A program made the position numbers and the translations under genes. A DNA stretch of 64,000 bases from the NCBI RefSeq assembly GCF_003865015.1, contig NZ_BHVV01000003.1:62001-126000 (forward strand). Reading direction: 5' to 3'. A model generated the notes under the pieces. That model did not search any database, was not told the DNA's origin, and saw nothing but the letters and a program-made list of their open reading frames with translations. The stretch is from Sulfurisoma sediminicola. Its GTDB lineage: Bacteria; Pseudomonadota; Gammaproteobacteria; Burkholderiales; Rhodocyclaceae. Positions 43,926 to 52,834 of this stretch are shown here, piece by piece. How positions within the stretch are numbered: position 1 is the stretch's first letter; each line of letters starts with the position of its first letter.

Positions 43926-44308
43926 GCAGCAGGTGGCTCAATGAGGTGAAGTGGGACGAGCAGGGCCTCGTCCCCGCCATCGCCCAGGACGCGAAGACCG
44001 GCGAGGTTCTGATGTTCGCCTGGATGAACCGCGAGGCGCTGGAAAAGACCGCGCAACTCGGCCAGGCCGTGTACTGGTCGCGTTCGCGGCGCAAGCTCTG
44101 GCACAAGGGCGAGGAATCCGGCCACTTCCAGAAGGTGGTGGAATTGCGCACCGACTGCGACAACGACGTGATCCTGCTGAAGATCGAGCAGGTGGGCGGC
44201 ATCGCCTGCCATACCGGGCGGCGCAGCTGCTTCTTCAACAAGCTCGAGGACGGGCATTGGAAGGATGTCGAGCCGGTGCTGAAGGACCCCAAGGAGATCT
44301 ACAAATGA
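43922..44308 (+). CDS. hisI: Phosphoribosyl-AMP cyclohydrolase HisI
   Basis: 128 residues from a TTG start at 43922, which overlaps the hisF stop as TTGA and restores the usual family start ([17 protein letters not shown]). No ATG or GTG gives a full-length protein. Zinc and magnesium ligands are in [12 protein letters not shown] and [13 protein letters not shown]. Single-function form, separate from HisE. It overlaps hisE by 4 bases. Confidence 0.93.
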   Translation: MSSRWLNEVKWDEQGLVPAIAQDAKTGEVLMFAWMNREALEKTAQLGQAVYWSRSRRKLWHKGEESGHFQKVVELRTDCDNDVILLKIEQVGGIACHTGRRSCFFNKLEDGHWKDVEPVLKDPKEIYK

Positions 44309-44627
44309 TTGACCTCGAAGTCATCCACCGCGTGCAGGAGACGCTGATCGCGCGCAAGGACGCCGCGCCCGACTCGTCCTACGTCGCCAGCCTCTACGCC
44401 AAGGGCACCGACGCCATCTGCAAGAAGGTGGCGGAGGAAGCGGCCGAGGTCATCATGGCGGCCAAGGACGGCGACCGCCTGCACCTGGTACGCGAGGTCT
44501 GCGACGTCTGGTTCCATACCCTGGTGCTGATGACCCACTTCGGCATCGGCGTCGACGACGTGATGATGGAGTTCCGCCGCCGCGAAGGCATCTCGGGCAT
44601 CGACGAAAAGAAATCCCGGGGCACCAA

Positions 44628-44631
<4 letters not shown>
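44305..44631 (+). CDS. hisE: Phosphoribosyl-ATP pyrophosphatase HisE
   Basis: 108 residues from ATG 44305. All-alpha MazG-like fold with the metal-binding core [18 protein letters not shown] and [14 protein letters not shown]. It removes pyrophosphate from PR-ATP just before the HisI step. The stop overlaps the hinT start as ATGA. Confidence 0.94.
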
Positions 44632-45217
<586 letters not shown>

Positions 45218-45240
45218 GCCAGGCCCTTGGACGCAACGAC

Positions 45241-45269
45241 GAGCGGGCCGGCCCCGCTCTTCTTTTTTG
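45241..45269 (+). terminator. Intrinsic terminator between tatA and tatB
   Basis: Perfect 7-bp stem GAGCGGG/CCCGCTC with a 5-base loop (45241-45259) followed by TTCTTTTTTG. It lies 23 bases after the tatA stop and 11 bases before the tatB start, in the direction of transcription. Because tatB and tatC have no obvious own promoter in this 62-base gap, it probably works as a partial terminator. Confidence 0.75.
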
Positions 45270-45279
45270 AATTGTTCCC

Positions 45280-45696
45280 ATGTTCGACGTCGGCTTTTCC
45301 GAACTCATCGTCATCGGCCTCGTGGCACTGATCGTCATCGGCCCGCAGCGGCTGCCGACGGTCGCCCGCACGGTCGGCCACCTGCTCGGCCGCTTGCAGC
45401 GTTACGTGAACGACGTCAAGTCGGACATCAGCCGCGAGATGCAGCTCGAGGAACTGAAAAAACTGCAGGAACAGGTCGCTTCGCAGGCGCGCGACATGGA
45501 AAAGCAGGTCAATGAGCAGATGAGTTCGGTCGAATCCGACCTCAACGCCTCGATCGCCCAGGGCATCGAGGAGAAGGCCGGCGCCGCGCCCCAGAACGAG
45601 ATGCTCGCCGTGTCGCCCAACGGGACTTCCTTCGGGGCGTCGCCGGAGCCGACGTTGTCCGAGCCGACGCCGACCGCCGACAAGCCCGCCGCCTGA
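45280..45696 (+). CDS. tatB: Sec-independent translocase protein TatB
   Basis: 138 residues. Starts MFDVGFSELIVIGLVALIVI with the E8-type residue typical of TatB, hinge GPQRLPTVARTVG, and a long amphipathic and coiled helix (about residues 22-85). TatB recognises twin-arginine signals with TatC. Its stop overlaps the tatC ATG by one base. Confidence 0.94.
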   Translation: MFDVGFSELIVIGLVALIVIGPQRLPTVARTVGHLLGRLQRYVNDVKSDISREMQLEELKKLQEQVASQARDMEKQVNEQMSSVESDLNASIAQGIEEKAGAAPQNEMLAVSPNGTSFGASPEPTLSEPTPTADKPAA

Positions 45697-46520
45697 TGGA
45701 CGCCCAGGAAACCTTCATCTCCCACCTGATCGAGCTGCGCGACCGGCTGCTGAAGTCGCTTGCGGCCATCCTCGTCGTCTTCCTCTGCCTCATGCCCTGG
45801 GCCGGCAAGGTCTATGACCTGCTGGCCTTGCCGATGATCGCCACGCTGCCGCCGGGCACCAAGATGATCGCCACCGGCGTGATCACGCCCTTCATGGTGC
45901 CGATCAAGGTCACGCTGCTCGCCGCCTTCATCATCGCCCTGCCGGTGGTGCTCTACCAGCTCTGGTGCTTCGTCGCGCCGGGCCTCTACGCCCACGAGAA
46001 GAAGTTCGCGCTGCCGCTGGTGATCGGGACCACCTTCCTTTTCATCTCCGGCATCGCCTTCGCCTATTTCTTCGTCTTCAACACGGTGTTCAGGTTCATC
46101 GCGGAGTTCGCGCCGGCCAGCATCACGCCGGCGCCGGACATCGAGCAGTACCTGTCCTTCGTGATGACCATGTTCCTCGCCTTCGGCATCACCTTCGAGG
46201 TGCCGGTGATCGTCATCCTGCTGGTCAAGTTCGGCGCCGTGACGGTCGAGAAGCTGAAGGAGGCGCGGCCCTATGTCATCGTCGGCGCCTTCGTCGTCGC
46301 CGCCGTCGTGACGCCGCCCGACGTGGTCTCGCAGTTCATGCTGGCCATGCCGATGTGGCTGCTGTTCGAGCTTGGCCTGCTGCTGTCGCGCTTCGTCGCC
46401 AAGCCGACCGCCGCCGGCGTTCCTGAGCCGGCGAACGACTATCGCCCGCCGTCGGACGGGGAGATGGAACGCGAGCTCGACCGGGCGGTCGAGGACTCGG
46501 AACGTAACCGAAGCGCCTAG
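45696..46520 (+). CDS. tatC: Sec-independent translocase protein TatC
   Basis: 274 residues with six membrane helices. N-terminal SHLIELRDRLLKS is the conserved cytoplasmic start that binds the twin-arginine motif; YQLWCFVAPGLYAHEKKF and the FGITFEVPVI region with its conserved E are present. The C-terminal tail is long and charged. Its stop overlaps the stop of a convergent fimbrial gene by 4 bases. Confidence 0.95.
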   Translation: MDAQETFISHLIELRDRLLKSLAAILVVFLCLMPWAGKVYDLLALPMIATLPPGTKMIATGVITPFMVPIKVTLLAAFIIALPVVLYQLWCFVAPGLYAHEKKFALPLVIGTTFLFISGIAFAYFFVFNTVFRFIAEFAPASITPAPDIEQYLSFVMTMFLAFGITFEVPVIVILLVKFGAVTVEKLKEARPYVIVGAFVVAAVVTPPDVVSQFMLAMPMWLLFELGLLLSRFVAKPTAAGVPEPANDYRPPSDGEMERELDRAVEDSERNRSA

Positions 46521-47002
46521 GGCAGCACCGATACCACTACGCTGTCGGAGTAGGTGCCGACGTTGACGTTCTGTCCGGCCGGAATGCGGCCGTAGACCGT
46601 CACCGAAAGCTGGGCCGAGCCGTTGTTCGGCACCGACAGACCCTGCCGGAAGGCGTCCGTTCCGACGATCTGTCCCCAAAGCACGGTCCTGGCCGCGTCC
46701 TGGAAAAGGTTGTAGGAGAGCAGATCGCTGCCGCTGCCCTGCTTCATCTTCCGCGTCGAGGTGGAGCCGCCATACATCCCCGGGCCGATGGCGATGGTGA
46801 CCGTCGGATTTGGGCCGCCGGCACGCGCGCAGGTCACCAAGATCGTCCCGCTGCTGTCGCGGGCGGTGGCGCTGAAGACGTCGTAGCCGCCGAATGCGAC
46901 GGGGCTGATGGCCATCGTGCAGCTCGAGGCGGCGGACGCCAAGCCCGGCAGCAGCGTAAGCGCGGCGGCGAGCGCGGCCCTAATTCCCGATGTGACAGAC
47001 AT
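46517..47002 (-). CDS. Spore coat U (SCPU) domain fimbrial subunit, operon 1 terminal gene
   Basis: 161 residues with a signal peptide (cleavage after LASA/A). The mature part starts with SSCTMAISPVAFGGYDVFSA and ends GTYSDSVVVSVLP, the start and end signatures of SCPU subunits of archaic (sigma-class) chaperone-usher pili, with a donor-strand groove and a disulfide between two early cysteines. Last gene after the usher, overlapping it by 23 bases. This position is usual for the tip adhesin. Confidence 0.82.
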   Translation of the reverse strand: MSVTSGIRAALAAALTLLPGLASAASSCTMAISPVAFGGYDVFSATARDSSGTILVTCARAGGPNPTVTIAIGPGMYGGSTSTRKMKQGSGSDLLSYNLFQDAARTVLWGQIVGTDAFRQGLSVPNNGSAQLSVTVYGRIPAGQNVNVGTYSDSVVVSVLP

Positions 47003-49571
47003 TCAGTTCTCCCAGGTCGATCATCATTTCCTTCGACTCCGGCACGGTGAGATCGAAGCTGCAGGTGCGTCGTCCGATGTCGAAGCGCGCCGCATGCCGT
47101 CCCGGTTTCAGGTTCTCTATGTAGAACTCGCCGCCCCGGCCGGTCGGCATGAGCACTTCCTTGCCGTCGACGCTGATGATCACGTCGAGATATTCCACCG
47201 CCTGCGCGGCGCCTGCAAGGGTCGTGCGCAGCCTGCCGGTGAGTACCTGAACGCGCCTGACGTCGAAGCGGATCACCGAGCCGCTGCGCAGCGGCGGCGA
47301 GATATTGAGTTCCTTGTCGGCGATCGCATACTCGATGGGCACGTCGCGGTCCTCGATCGATACCTGGTTCACGATATAGGAACCGAGGTTGGGCAGGAAC
47401 ACCGTACCCTTGGCATCGGTGCGGCCCATGATCTGCGAATTTTGATACACACGGACGCCCTCGACCTCGCCGACCTTGGCGATGCCGAAGCTGTCGGTGA
47501 CGGGTCGCGAGAAGGCCAGAGTGTCGCCGACGTAGGCGATGCCGCCGCCGATGCCAAGTTGGTACAGCTGCCGCGAGCTGCCTCCGGGGGTGGTCACGGA
47601 GGTCAGGTCGGCCGTGTATTCGCCATGGGGGCCGTTGTATTGCAGCGACGGCGAGAAGCGGCGGCTGTCGCCGGTGCCCACGTCGCTGCGCTCGCCGACG
47701 ACGCGGTAGCCGAAGCCCTCGCCGAGCGGCGTGTTGTTGCCGAACTGAACGATGTCGCTGGTTCGCGCCGCGCGCTTGTCGTGGAGGTAGTTCGCCGTGA
47801 AGTCCGGCTTCGGCGTGTAGATCAGGGCGACGAAGACGTCGGTCGAGTCCGAAACCCCGAAGCCACCGGCCACCCGGCTGACCGCAGCCGAGAAGCTTAG
47901 CGAGCCGAAGAGGTTGCGCGAATACGCCAGGGTCGTCGAACGCTCGTCACGGCCCTGATACTGCAGGCGCTGCTGCCAGCCGACGCCCAATGTCCCGAAC
48001 CACGGCACGCCGTAGCTGACGCTGGCGCTCGCGTCCGATTTCGGGCGATCCGAAGCGGCCGTCTGGCCGATGATCTCGTAATTTGGCGAGTATTTTCGCA
48101 GCTCCATCCGGGCGTTGAAATCCCTCGCCTCGAAGGTATAGCGCCCTACGCCGGCCCAGCCGCTGCCGGAGGGATTGCGCCCCCACGATGCGCCGCCCGA
48201 CACCACGCCCCAACGGTCCGAGCGCAAGGCTGCCGTCGGACCGAGGTTGTAACGGCCGGACTCCGCTTCGCCGCGGCCGCCGATCGTCAGGCTGTCGCTG
48301 ACGCCATAGCGGTGGAACGCCGAGAACGCTCCGCTGCCATAGTCGTTGCTCTTGGTACCGATGTTCTGCCGCTGGGCGCCGTAGTTGTAGCTGTATTCCT
48401 GCAGCCCCTCGCGCAGGTTCTCGTTGGTGTAATAGAAGGGATGGACGACCTGCTGTTCGCGCCCGAAGCGGTCGCGGATGACGACCGAGACGTCGCGTCG
48501 GCCGCCGTAGTAATTGACGTTGCGCAGCTCGAACTGGCCCGGCGCCAGCGTCTCGGTACGGACCCGGACGCCATCGATGTAGATCTCCGCTTGCGACGGC
48601 GCGAGGACGTTGCCGATAAGGCCGGCCATCGGCTGGCGGATCAGATAGGGATCGATCTGGTAGCTTTTGGAAAAGCTGATTCCGCCGAGATTGAGGATGG
48701 CGCCCATCTCGCCCGATGCGGCAGTGAAGTCGCCGAGCACCCAGCGCTGCAGCGTGCGCCGGTCGTCGTGGATTACGTTCGTGTTGTAGCGGATGTCCTG
48801 GGTGGAACCACCGCCGCGGGCGTGGCCGGAGGACGATTGCAGCAGGAAGTTGCCGTAGCGCGCACCGAGTTCGGTGGTGAGCGTGCCGACTCGCGGACCG
48901 CCTGCATTGTCGCCGATGGAAAGGGCGCGGTAGTTGAAGAACACGCTGTTGTCGTTCGGCTCGAGCACCCTTTCCGGGCGTCCCGGCAGCAGGTCAAGCG
49001 CCTTGCGCGGGAAGCGCTCGGCCGGCAGCACCGCGAAAAGCGCCAGCTTCGCCTCGTCGAAACGCAACTCGCTCGCCTTCAGCGCGCGCAGCGAGTGGTG
49101 TGGCGCCCCCTCGACTTCGACCGGGTTGCCATAGGGCGGCAACACCCCCATGGCCTTGAGGTCGTCCGCGGCGACCAGAAAGTCGCCGTCCGGCTGCGCC
49201 ATCACCGTGAACTCGCCCTTGCGCACGCCGTTGAGGCTGATTTCGGCGATCAGGAGCTGGCCGGCCGGCGGGGCGGGATGAATAGCCGGGGCGACCGGCG
49301 CCGTCGCCGAGATGGCGGCCGGGACTTCGAGGCTCCAGGCAAGCCTAAGGGCAAGGCCGGAGTCGTCTACCGAGGTGGCGGGAGTTGTGGGCGCAGGCGG
49401 TCGGACCGCCGCGCCGGCGCTTTTCCATTCCGCGGCCTGCAGCACAAGTCCCGGTTCGTCGGCGGCGGCCACCCCCAGTTGAGGCAGGGCGCAGGCAATT
49501 CCGGCCGCCGCCAAGCCCCATTTTCGCTTTCCCGCGGCCAGTCCACTGCGGACTGGTCGCCGTTTCCTCAA
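46980..49571 (-). CDS. Fimbrial outer-membrane usher, operon 1
   Basis: About 863 residues from TTG 49571, which overlaps the chaperone stop as TTGA. Signal peptide, a Pro/Ala-rich linker (about residues 65-100), usher N-domain (LLIAEISLNGVRKGEFTVM), 24-strand barrel with the plug region typified by APSQAEIYIDGVRVRTETLA and GQFELRNVNYYGGRRDVSVV, then C-terminal domains ending in a segment with two cysteines (RRTCSFDL…NVCHIGN). It belongs to the FimD-like ushers of archaic pili. It exports and orders the SCPU subunits. Confidence 0.88.
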   Translation of the reverse strand: MRKRRPVRSGLAAGKRKWGLAAAGIACALPQLGVAAADEPGLVLQAAEWKSAGAAVRPPAPTTPATSVDDSGLALRLAWSLEVPAAISATAPVAPAIHPAPPAGQLLIAEISLNGVRKGEFTVMAQPDGDFLVAADDLKAMGVLPPYGNPVEVEGAPHHSLRALKASELRFDEAKLALFAVLPAERFPRKALDLLPGRPERVLEPNDNSVFFNYRALSIGDNAGGPRVGTLTTELGARYGNFLLQSSSGHARGGGSTQDIRYNTNVIHDDRRTLQRWVLGDFTAASGEMGAILNLGGISFSKSYQIDPYLIRQPMAGLIGNVLAPSQAEIYIDGVRVRTETLAPGQFELRNVNYYGGRRDVSVVIRDRFGREQQVVHPFYYTNENLREGLQEYSYNYGAQRQNIGTKSNDYGSGAFSAFHRYGVSDSLTIGGRGEAESGRYNLGPTAALRSDRWGVVSGGASWGRNPSGSGWAGVGRYTFEARDFNARMELRKYSPNYEIIGQTAASDRPKSDASASVSYGVPWFGTLGVGWQQRLQYQGRDERSTTLAYSRNLFGSLSFSAAVSRVAGGFGVSDSTDVFVALIYTPKPDFTANYLHDKRAARTSDIVQFGNNTPLGEGFGYRVVGERSDVGTGDSRRFSPSLQYNGPHGEYTADLTSVTTPGGSSRQLYQLGIGGGIAYVGDTLAFSRPVTDSFGIAKVGEVEGVRVYQNSQIMGRTDAKGTVFLPNLGSYIVNQVSIEDRDVPIEYAIADKELNISPPLRSGSVIRFDVRRVQVLTGRLRTTLAGAAQAVEYLDVIISVDGKEVLMPTGRGGEFYIENLKPGRHAARFDIGRRTCSFDLTVPESKEMMIDLGELNVCHIGN

Positions 49572-50329
49572 GGTCTGCACATCGATGCGGTGACGTCGAG
49601 GCTTCCCTTGAGTTCGAGCGGCGGTTCGGTCTTGACGACGACGTCGAGCCGCTTCAGCTTTGCGCACGCATCGGCCGGCAGTTCGACTGTGTGCTCGCGT
49701 GCGGCTCCGGCGAGGAGGTACCAGCCGGCGGCTTCCTTGGAGAAGACTTCGCCGGAGGACGCGGTGATCGACTTGATGGTGAAATGCACATTGCCGCCGT
49801 TGCGCACGGCGACACGAAGCACGCCCTTCGCCAGTTCGATCTTCTCGATCTCGCCGCGCAGTTCCTCCTTCACCGGCCTGACGAAGATCGGCACCCCGAA
49901 GCGCACGGAGATCGCGACACGGGCGCCGGGCACCCCGCCAGGCGGCGGTGGCGCCGGCAGTTCCTCGACGAACAGGCGGTAGGCCTTTTCCTGCGTCGCG
50001 GCCGGGACCCGCAGGCCGACGCGCACCAGTTTCTGTTCGGCCTTCTCCAGCGCCAGCAGGCGCGGGAAGAAAAGCAGGTCCTCGCTTTCGCGGTATTCGT
50101 CCTTGGCGCTGGCTCCCTGGGTCCACTCGAACAGCTTGATCTGGACCCGCAGCGATTCGCTATCGTCATCGTTTGATACGGTGATGGCACCGCTCTTGGC
50201 GTTGCGATCGAGTTCGACAAGGATCGGGGACACGGCGAAGCCGACGGCCGTGGCCGGCAGCGGCAGCATGGCCATGGCGAAAACCAGCGCGCCGAGGAGG
50301 CGCGTGAATCGCTCGTTGATTGGAAGCAT
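49568..50329 (-). CDS. Periplasmic fimbrial chaperone, operon 1
   Basis: 253 residues with a signal peptide ending near TAVG. PapD-like two-domain chaperone: GFAVSPILVELDRNAKSGAI, VQIKLFEWTQG, and the conserved FFPRLLALEKAEQKLVRVGL of archaic (CsuC-type) chaperones with its subunit-binding basic residue. It caps SCPU subunits before the usher. AGGAA lies 7 bases before ATG 50329. Confidence 0.88.
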   Translation of the reverse strand: MLPINERFTRLLGALVFAMAMLPLPATAVGFAVSPILVELDRNAKSGAITVSNDDDSESLRVQIKLFEWTQGASAKDEYRESEDLLFFPRLLALEKAEQKLVRVGLRVPAATQEKAYRLFVEELPAPPPPGGVPGARVAISVRFGVPIFVRPVKEELRGEIEKIELAKGVLRVAVRNGGNVHFTIKSITASSGEVFSKEAAGWYLLAGAAREHTVELPADACAKLKRLDVVVKTEPPLELKGSLDVTASMCRP

Positions 50330-50396
50330 CGATTATTCCTCGTCAGGCGGCCCCGGTGGTCAGGTGCGATCCCGCTGCGCCGCAACGGAGATTCTG

Positions 50397-50921
50397 TCAG
50401 GGATTCAGGGTGATCACAACGGAGTCCGCATACGAGCCCATCGACGCGTTCTGGAAGTCCGCCGGCGCGATGCTGCCGTCGATGGTGATCGTTTGATCCG
50501 TGTTCTTCGGTATGGTGGCCGACTGCGGCGTCAGGGTGAGCGTGTAGGCCATGTATTCGGCCGGGCTGGCGGTCGCATGCTTCATGCGGTTGGCGTTCGG
50601 GGCGGTCTCCCACTGGCCGCTGTCGTGGGTGAGGTTGAATGTCGCCGACGCCGCGGCGCCGCCGCAGCGCAGGACCAAGCTGGTGCTGGCCGTGGCGGGC
50701 GAGCCGCTCGCGGGGTCGACGTTGCCGAAGGCGAGCGTCGCCGTTCCCGGGGCGTTGAACTTGCAGTTGCTCTTGGAAAGCACCGTCGCCCCGACCACAA
50801 CGGTGGCGGTGTCGGCGGCCAGCGCATTCGCACCGATGCCTATCAGGCCCAGCGCGAGCAAAAGCCCCCGACTCCGGAATCGGGGTCGGCGGCGGCGGAT
50901 GGTGATGAAAGCAGGACCCAT
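50397..50921 (-). CDS. SCPU domain fimbrial subunit, operon 1 second subunit
   Basis: About 174 residues from ATG 50921; another ATG (50972) is in frame and no start has a good ribosome site. An arginine-rich n-region (FITIRRRRPRFRSRG) leads into a signal peptide ending NALAAD. The mature part has NCKFNAPGTATLAFGNVDPA and ends GSYADSVVITLNP, the SCPU signatures. It is 63 bases after the first subunit gene. A terminator-like hairpin lies over its signal-peptide codons (50866-50885). Confidence 0.82.
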   Translation of the reverse strand: MGPAFITIRRRRPRFRSRGLLLALGLIGIGANALAADTATVVVGATVLSKSNCKFNAPGTATLAFGNVDPASGSPATASTSLVLRCGGAAASATFNLTHDSGQWETAPNANRMKHATASPAEYMAYTLTLTPQSATIPKNTDQTITIDGSIAPADFQNASMGSYADSVVITLNP

Positions 50922-50984
50922 AACACGGGAAAGCCGCCAGAACGCGAAGCGCTCAGGCGGCCGAACCCACATGCGCGACGCTGA

Positions 50985-51467
50985 TTACGGGGTGATTGAC
51001 AGCGTGACGGTGTCGCCGTAGTTGCCGGCGCTGACGTTGGCGTAGTCGGTCCCAAGCACCTGGCCGGCGAGGTTAAGCGTCGCCGGCGTTCCGGGACCCG
51101 CGCCGGTGCCGGTCGCCGTATAGGTGAAGGTATAGGGGATGTACTCGGCCAAGGTCGCGTGCTTCATGCGGCGGGGAGCGACGCCGGCCACGGCCTCGTT
51201 GACGCCGAAGTCGTCGCTGATGGTATAGCTCGCACCCTTGGTGCACCAGAACGACGGGTTCGTCGCCGTGCCGTTGACGTTGCCGCCGACCGAGGGGTCA
51301 AGGTTGCCGAATGCCAAGGCGCCGGTCTTGGGCGCGACGAACTTGCAAGTACCGAGCACGGCCGCCGAAACGGTGATCGCCGCGGTGTCGGCTGCGAGCG
51401 CGACGCCGTTACCGAGCACGCCTGCGGCACCGAGGGCGCCGACGAGAATAAGTTTGCTGAATTTCAT
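50985..51467 (-). CDS. SCPU domain fimbrial subunit, operon 1 first (probably major) subunit
   Basis: 160 residues with signal peptide ending VALAAD. Mature SCPU domain: GTCKFVAPKTGALAFGNLDP, a central cysteine (FWCTKG) for the disulfide, the segment RRMKHATLAEYIPYTFTY typical of archaic subunits, and the end GNYGDTVTLSITP. AAAGGAG lies 8 bases before the ATG, the best ribosome site in the operon, so this is probably the main shaft subunit. Confidence 0.85.
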   Translation of the reverse strand: MKFSKLILVGALGAAGVLGNGVALAADTAAITVSAAVLGTCKFVAPKTGALAFGNLDPSVGGNVNGTATNPSFWCTKGASYTISDDFGVNEAVAGVAPRRMKHATLAEYIPYTFTYTATGTGAGPGTPATLNLAGQVLGTDYANVSAGNYGDTVTLSITP

Positions 51468-51821
51468 TTTTTGCTCCTTTCAAGGATACGAAGTGCTGAA
51501 TTCCGGGTTCCGCCAAGTCATCGCTCGATGACTCGCTCTATTACTTTGGTTAGTCGTCATTATGCCTCCGTGGTTCCGTTCGGGAGCGGTAATTTTTCAC
51601 GGTCGCCTTGATATTGCGGGACTTGTCGGGCACTCCATGCCCGCGAGTTGGGGTTGGACCCGCGTGGATCAAGGGTGGCCACCGCGGCATGGCGGCGAAG
51701 CCACATGTTTGTGATATTTCTTGCATTCGGGCCAAGAATTCCCTTGAATTCGCCGGGTCGCAGGGTAATATCGCTTTCGTAGAAGAACTTTTCAATGTCA
51801 GCTTTCCGAAAGGAGCATGAA
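51468..51821. other. 354-bp divergent intergenic region between the two fimbrial operons
   Basis: No gene is visible. The region is richer in A+T than its surroundings and must hold the promoters of both operons. It contains two GAATTC copies separated by CCTT (51738-51753) and a small hairpin CATCG-CT-CGATG near 51519. I did not find a convincing sigma-70 or sigma-54 promoter pair. The ribosome site AAAGGAG of the plus operon is at 51809-51815. Confidence 0.5.
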
Positions 51822-52328
51822 ATGAAACGCTTGATGTTCGCCATCGCTACGGCATTCGCGGCGCAGGGGATGATGGTTCCGAGCGCATCCGCCGCGGTCG
51901 GCTCGGCCAACTTCAATGTCACTGCGACCCTGAATTCGGCCTGTACGGTCGGTGCAATCGCCGATCTGGCCTTCCCCGCCTACACAGCATTTACTGCTGC
52001 GGTGGTGGGTTCGACGTCCGCCCTGATCACTTGTACGCGTACGCTGGCGGGTGTGCTCGCTGAGTTTGACACCGCCGCGGATGCGACCAGCAGCGCTCTG
52101 GCCGTGACCCCCTCGGGGACCGGCGTCATGACCAACCGGCTGCAATACACCCTGACCACCGTGAAGGGTGCCGTGGCCGGCGGAGCCGATGCCACCACCG
52201 CTATCATCGGCGGTGGCGATACCTTCACCTATACGATCAACGGCTCGATCACCGCCAACCAGGCTGGTACCTGCGGGGTTGGTTCCTGCGCCGGTACCCA
52301 GACGCGTACCCTGACGCTGAACTTCTGA
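51822..52328 (+). CDS. SCPU-type fimbrial subunit, operon 2 first subunit
   Basis: 168 residues from ATG 51822 with AAAGGAGC upstream. Signal peptide ends near SASAAV. The mature part begins NFNVTATLNSACTVGAIADL, with further ALITC and a final CGVGSCAGTQ before the last strand TRTLTLNF. The fold signature is SCPU but it is less close to the operon 1 subunits. Probably the major subunit of the second archaic pilus. Confidence 0.78.
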   Translation: MKRLMFAIATAFAAQGMMVPSASAAVGSANFNVTATLNSACTVGAIADLAFPAYTAFTAAVVGSTSALITCTRTLAGVLAEFDTAADATSSALAVTPSGTGVMTNRLQYTLTTVKGAVAGGADATTAIIGGGDTFTYTINGSITANQAGTCGVGSCAGTQTRTLTLNF

Positions 52329-52384
52329 TCGACCCAGCCCGGTGTCGCCGATCGATTTTCGCGGCTCGAGAGAGTTCGCATGAC

Positions 52385-52834
52385 GTGAGGGTGTTGGCGA
52401 TCATGATGGGAACGGCCAGCTTCATCGCACGCATGATGCTGGCCGTTGCATTTTGCGCGGCCGCGTTGGATGCGGCTGCTGCCCCTGGGAGCCGCGGGTT
52501 CAACGTAACCTCCACCCTCATCACCGGCGTCGTACCTCCCGTCGCGGAGTCCGCCTTTTGCACCCGGGGGCCGGACACCACCACTTTCGGCGCGGTAGTC
52601 ACCGTGGTCTGCGCAACGGGGGCGGTCGTCGACATCCGGCCGCCGGGCGCCCAGGGGCGTTTCCTGCCGATACACGGCGGTGCCTATCGATTTCTGCACG
52701 TGAGCGAGTATGTGCTGCCCGGAATGCAAATTCCGGGAGGAATCTATGTCTATACCGGCGTTGGAACCGTAACGACCTGGCGTATCATCAACCTTGCGGA
52801 TCGCGACTACCTCGAAATGTTAATGGGTTGGTGA
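52385..52834 (+). CDS. Exported hypothetical protein, probable minor subunit of operon 2
   Basis: 149 residues from GTG 52385 (ATG 52403 also possible). A signal peptide ends near DAAAAP. The mature part has two cysteines (FCTRG, VVCATG) and a Gly- and Tyr-rich end (GGIYVYTGVGTVTTWRIINL). I do not recognise the SCPU start or end motifs, so its family is open. Its stop overlaps the chaperone start as GTGA and it lies in the subunit position, so a pilus role is likely from context. Confidence 0.6.
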   Translation: MRVLAIMMGTASFIARMMLAVAFCAAALDAAAAPGSRGFNVTSTLITGVVPPVAESAFCTRGPDTTTFGAVVTVVCATGAVVDIRPPGAQGRFLPIHGGAYRFLHVSEYVLPGMQIPGGIYVYTGVGTVTTWRIINLADRDYLEMLMGW

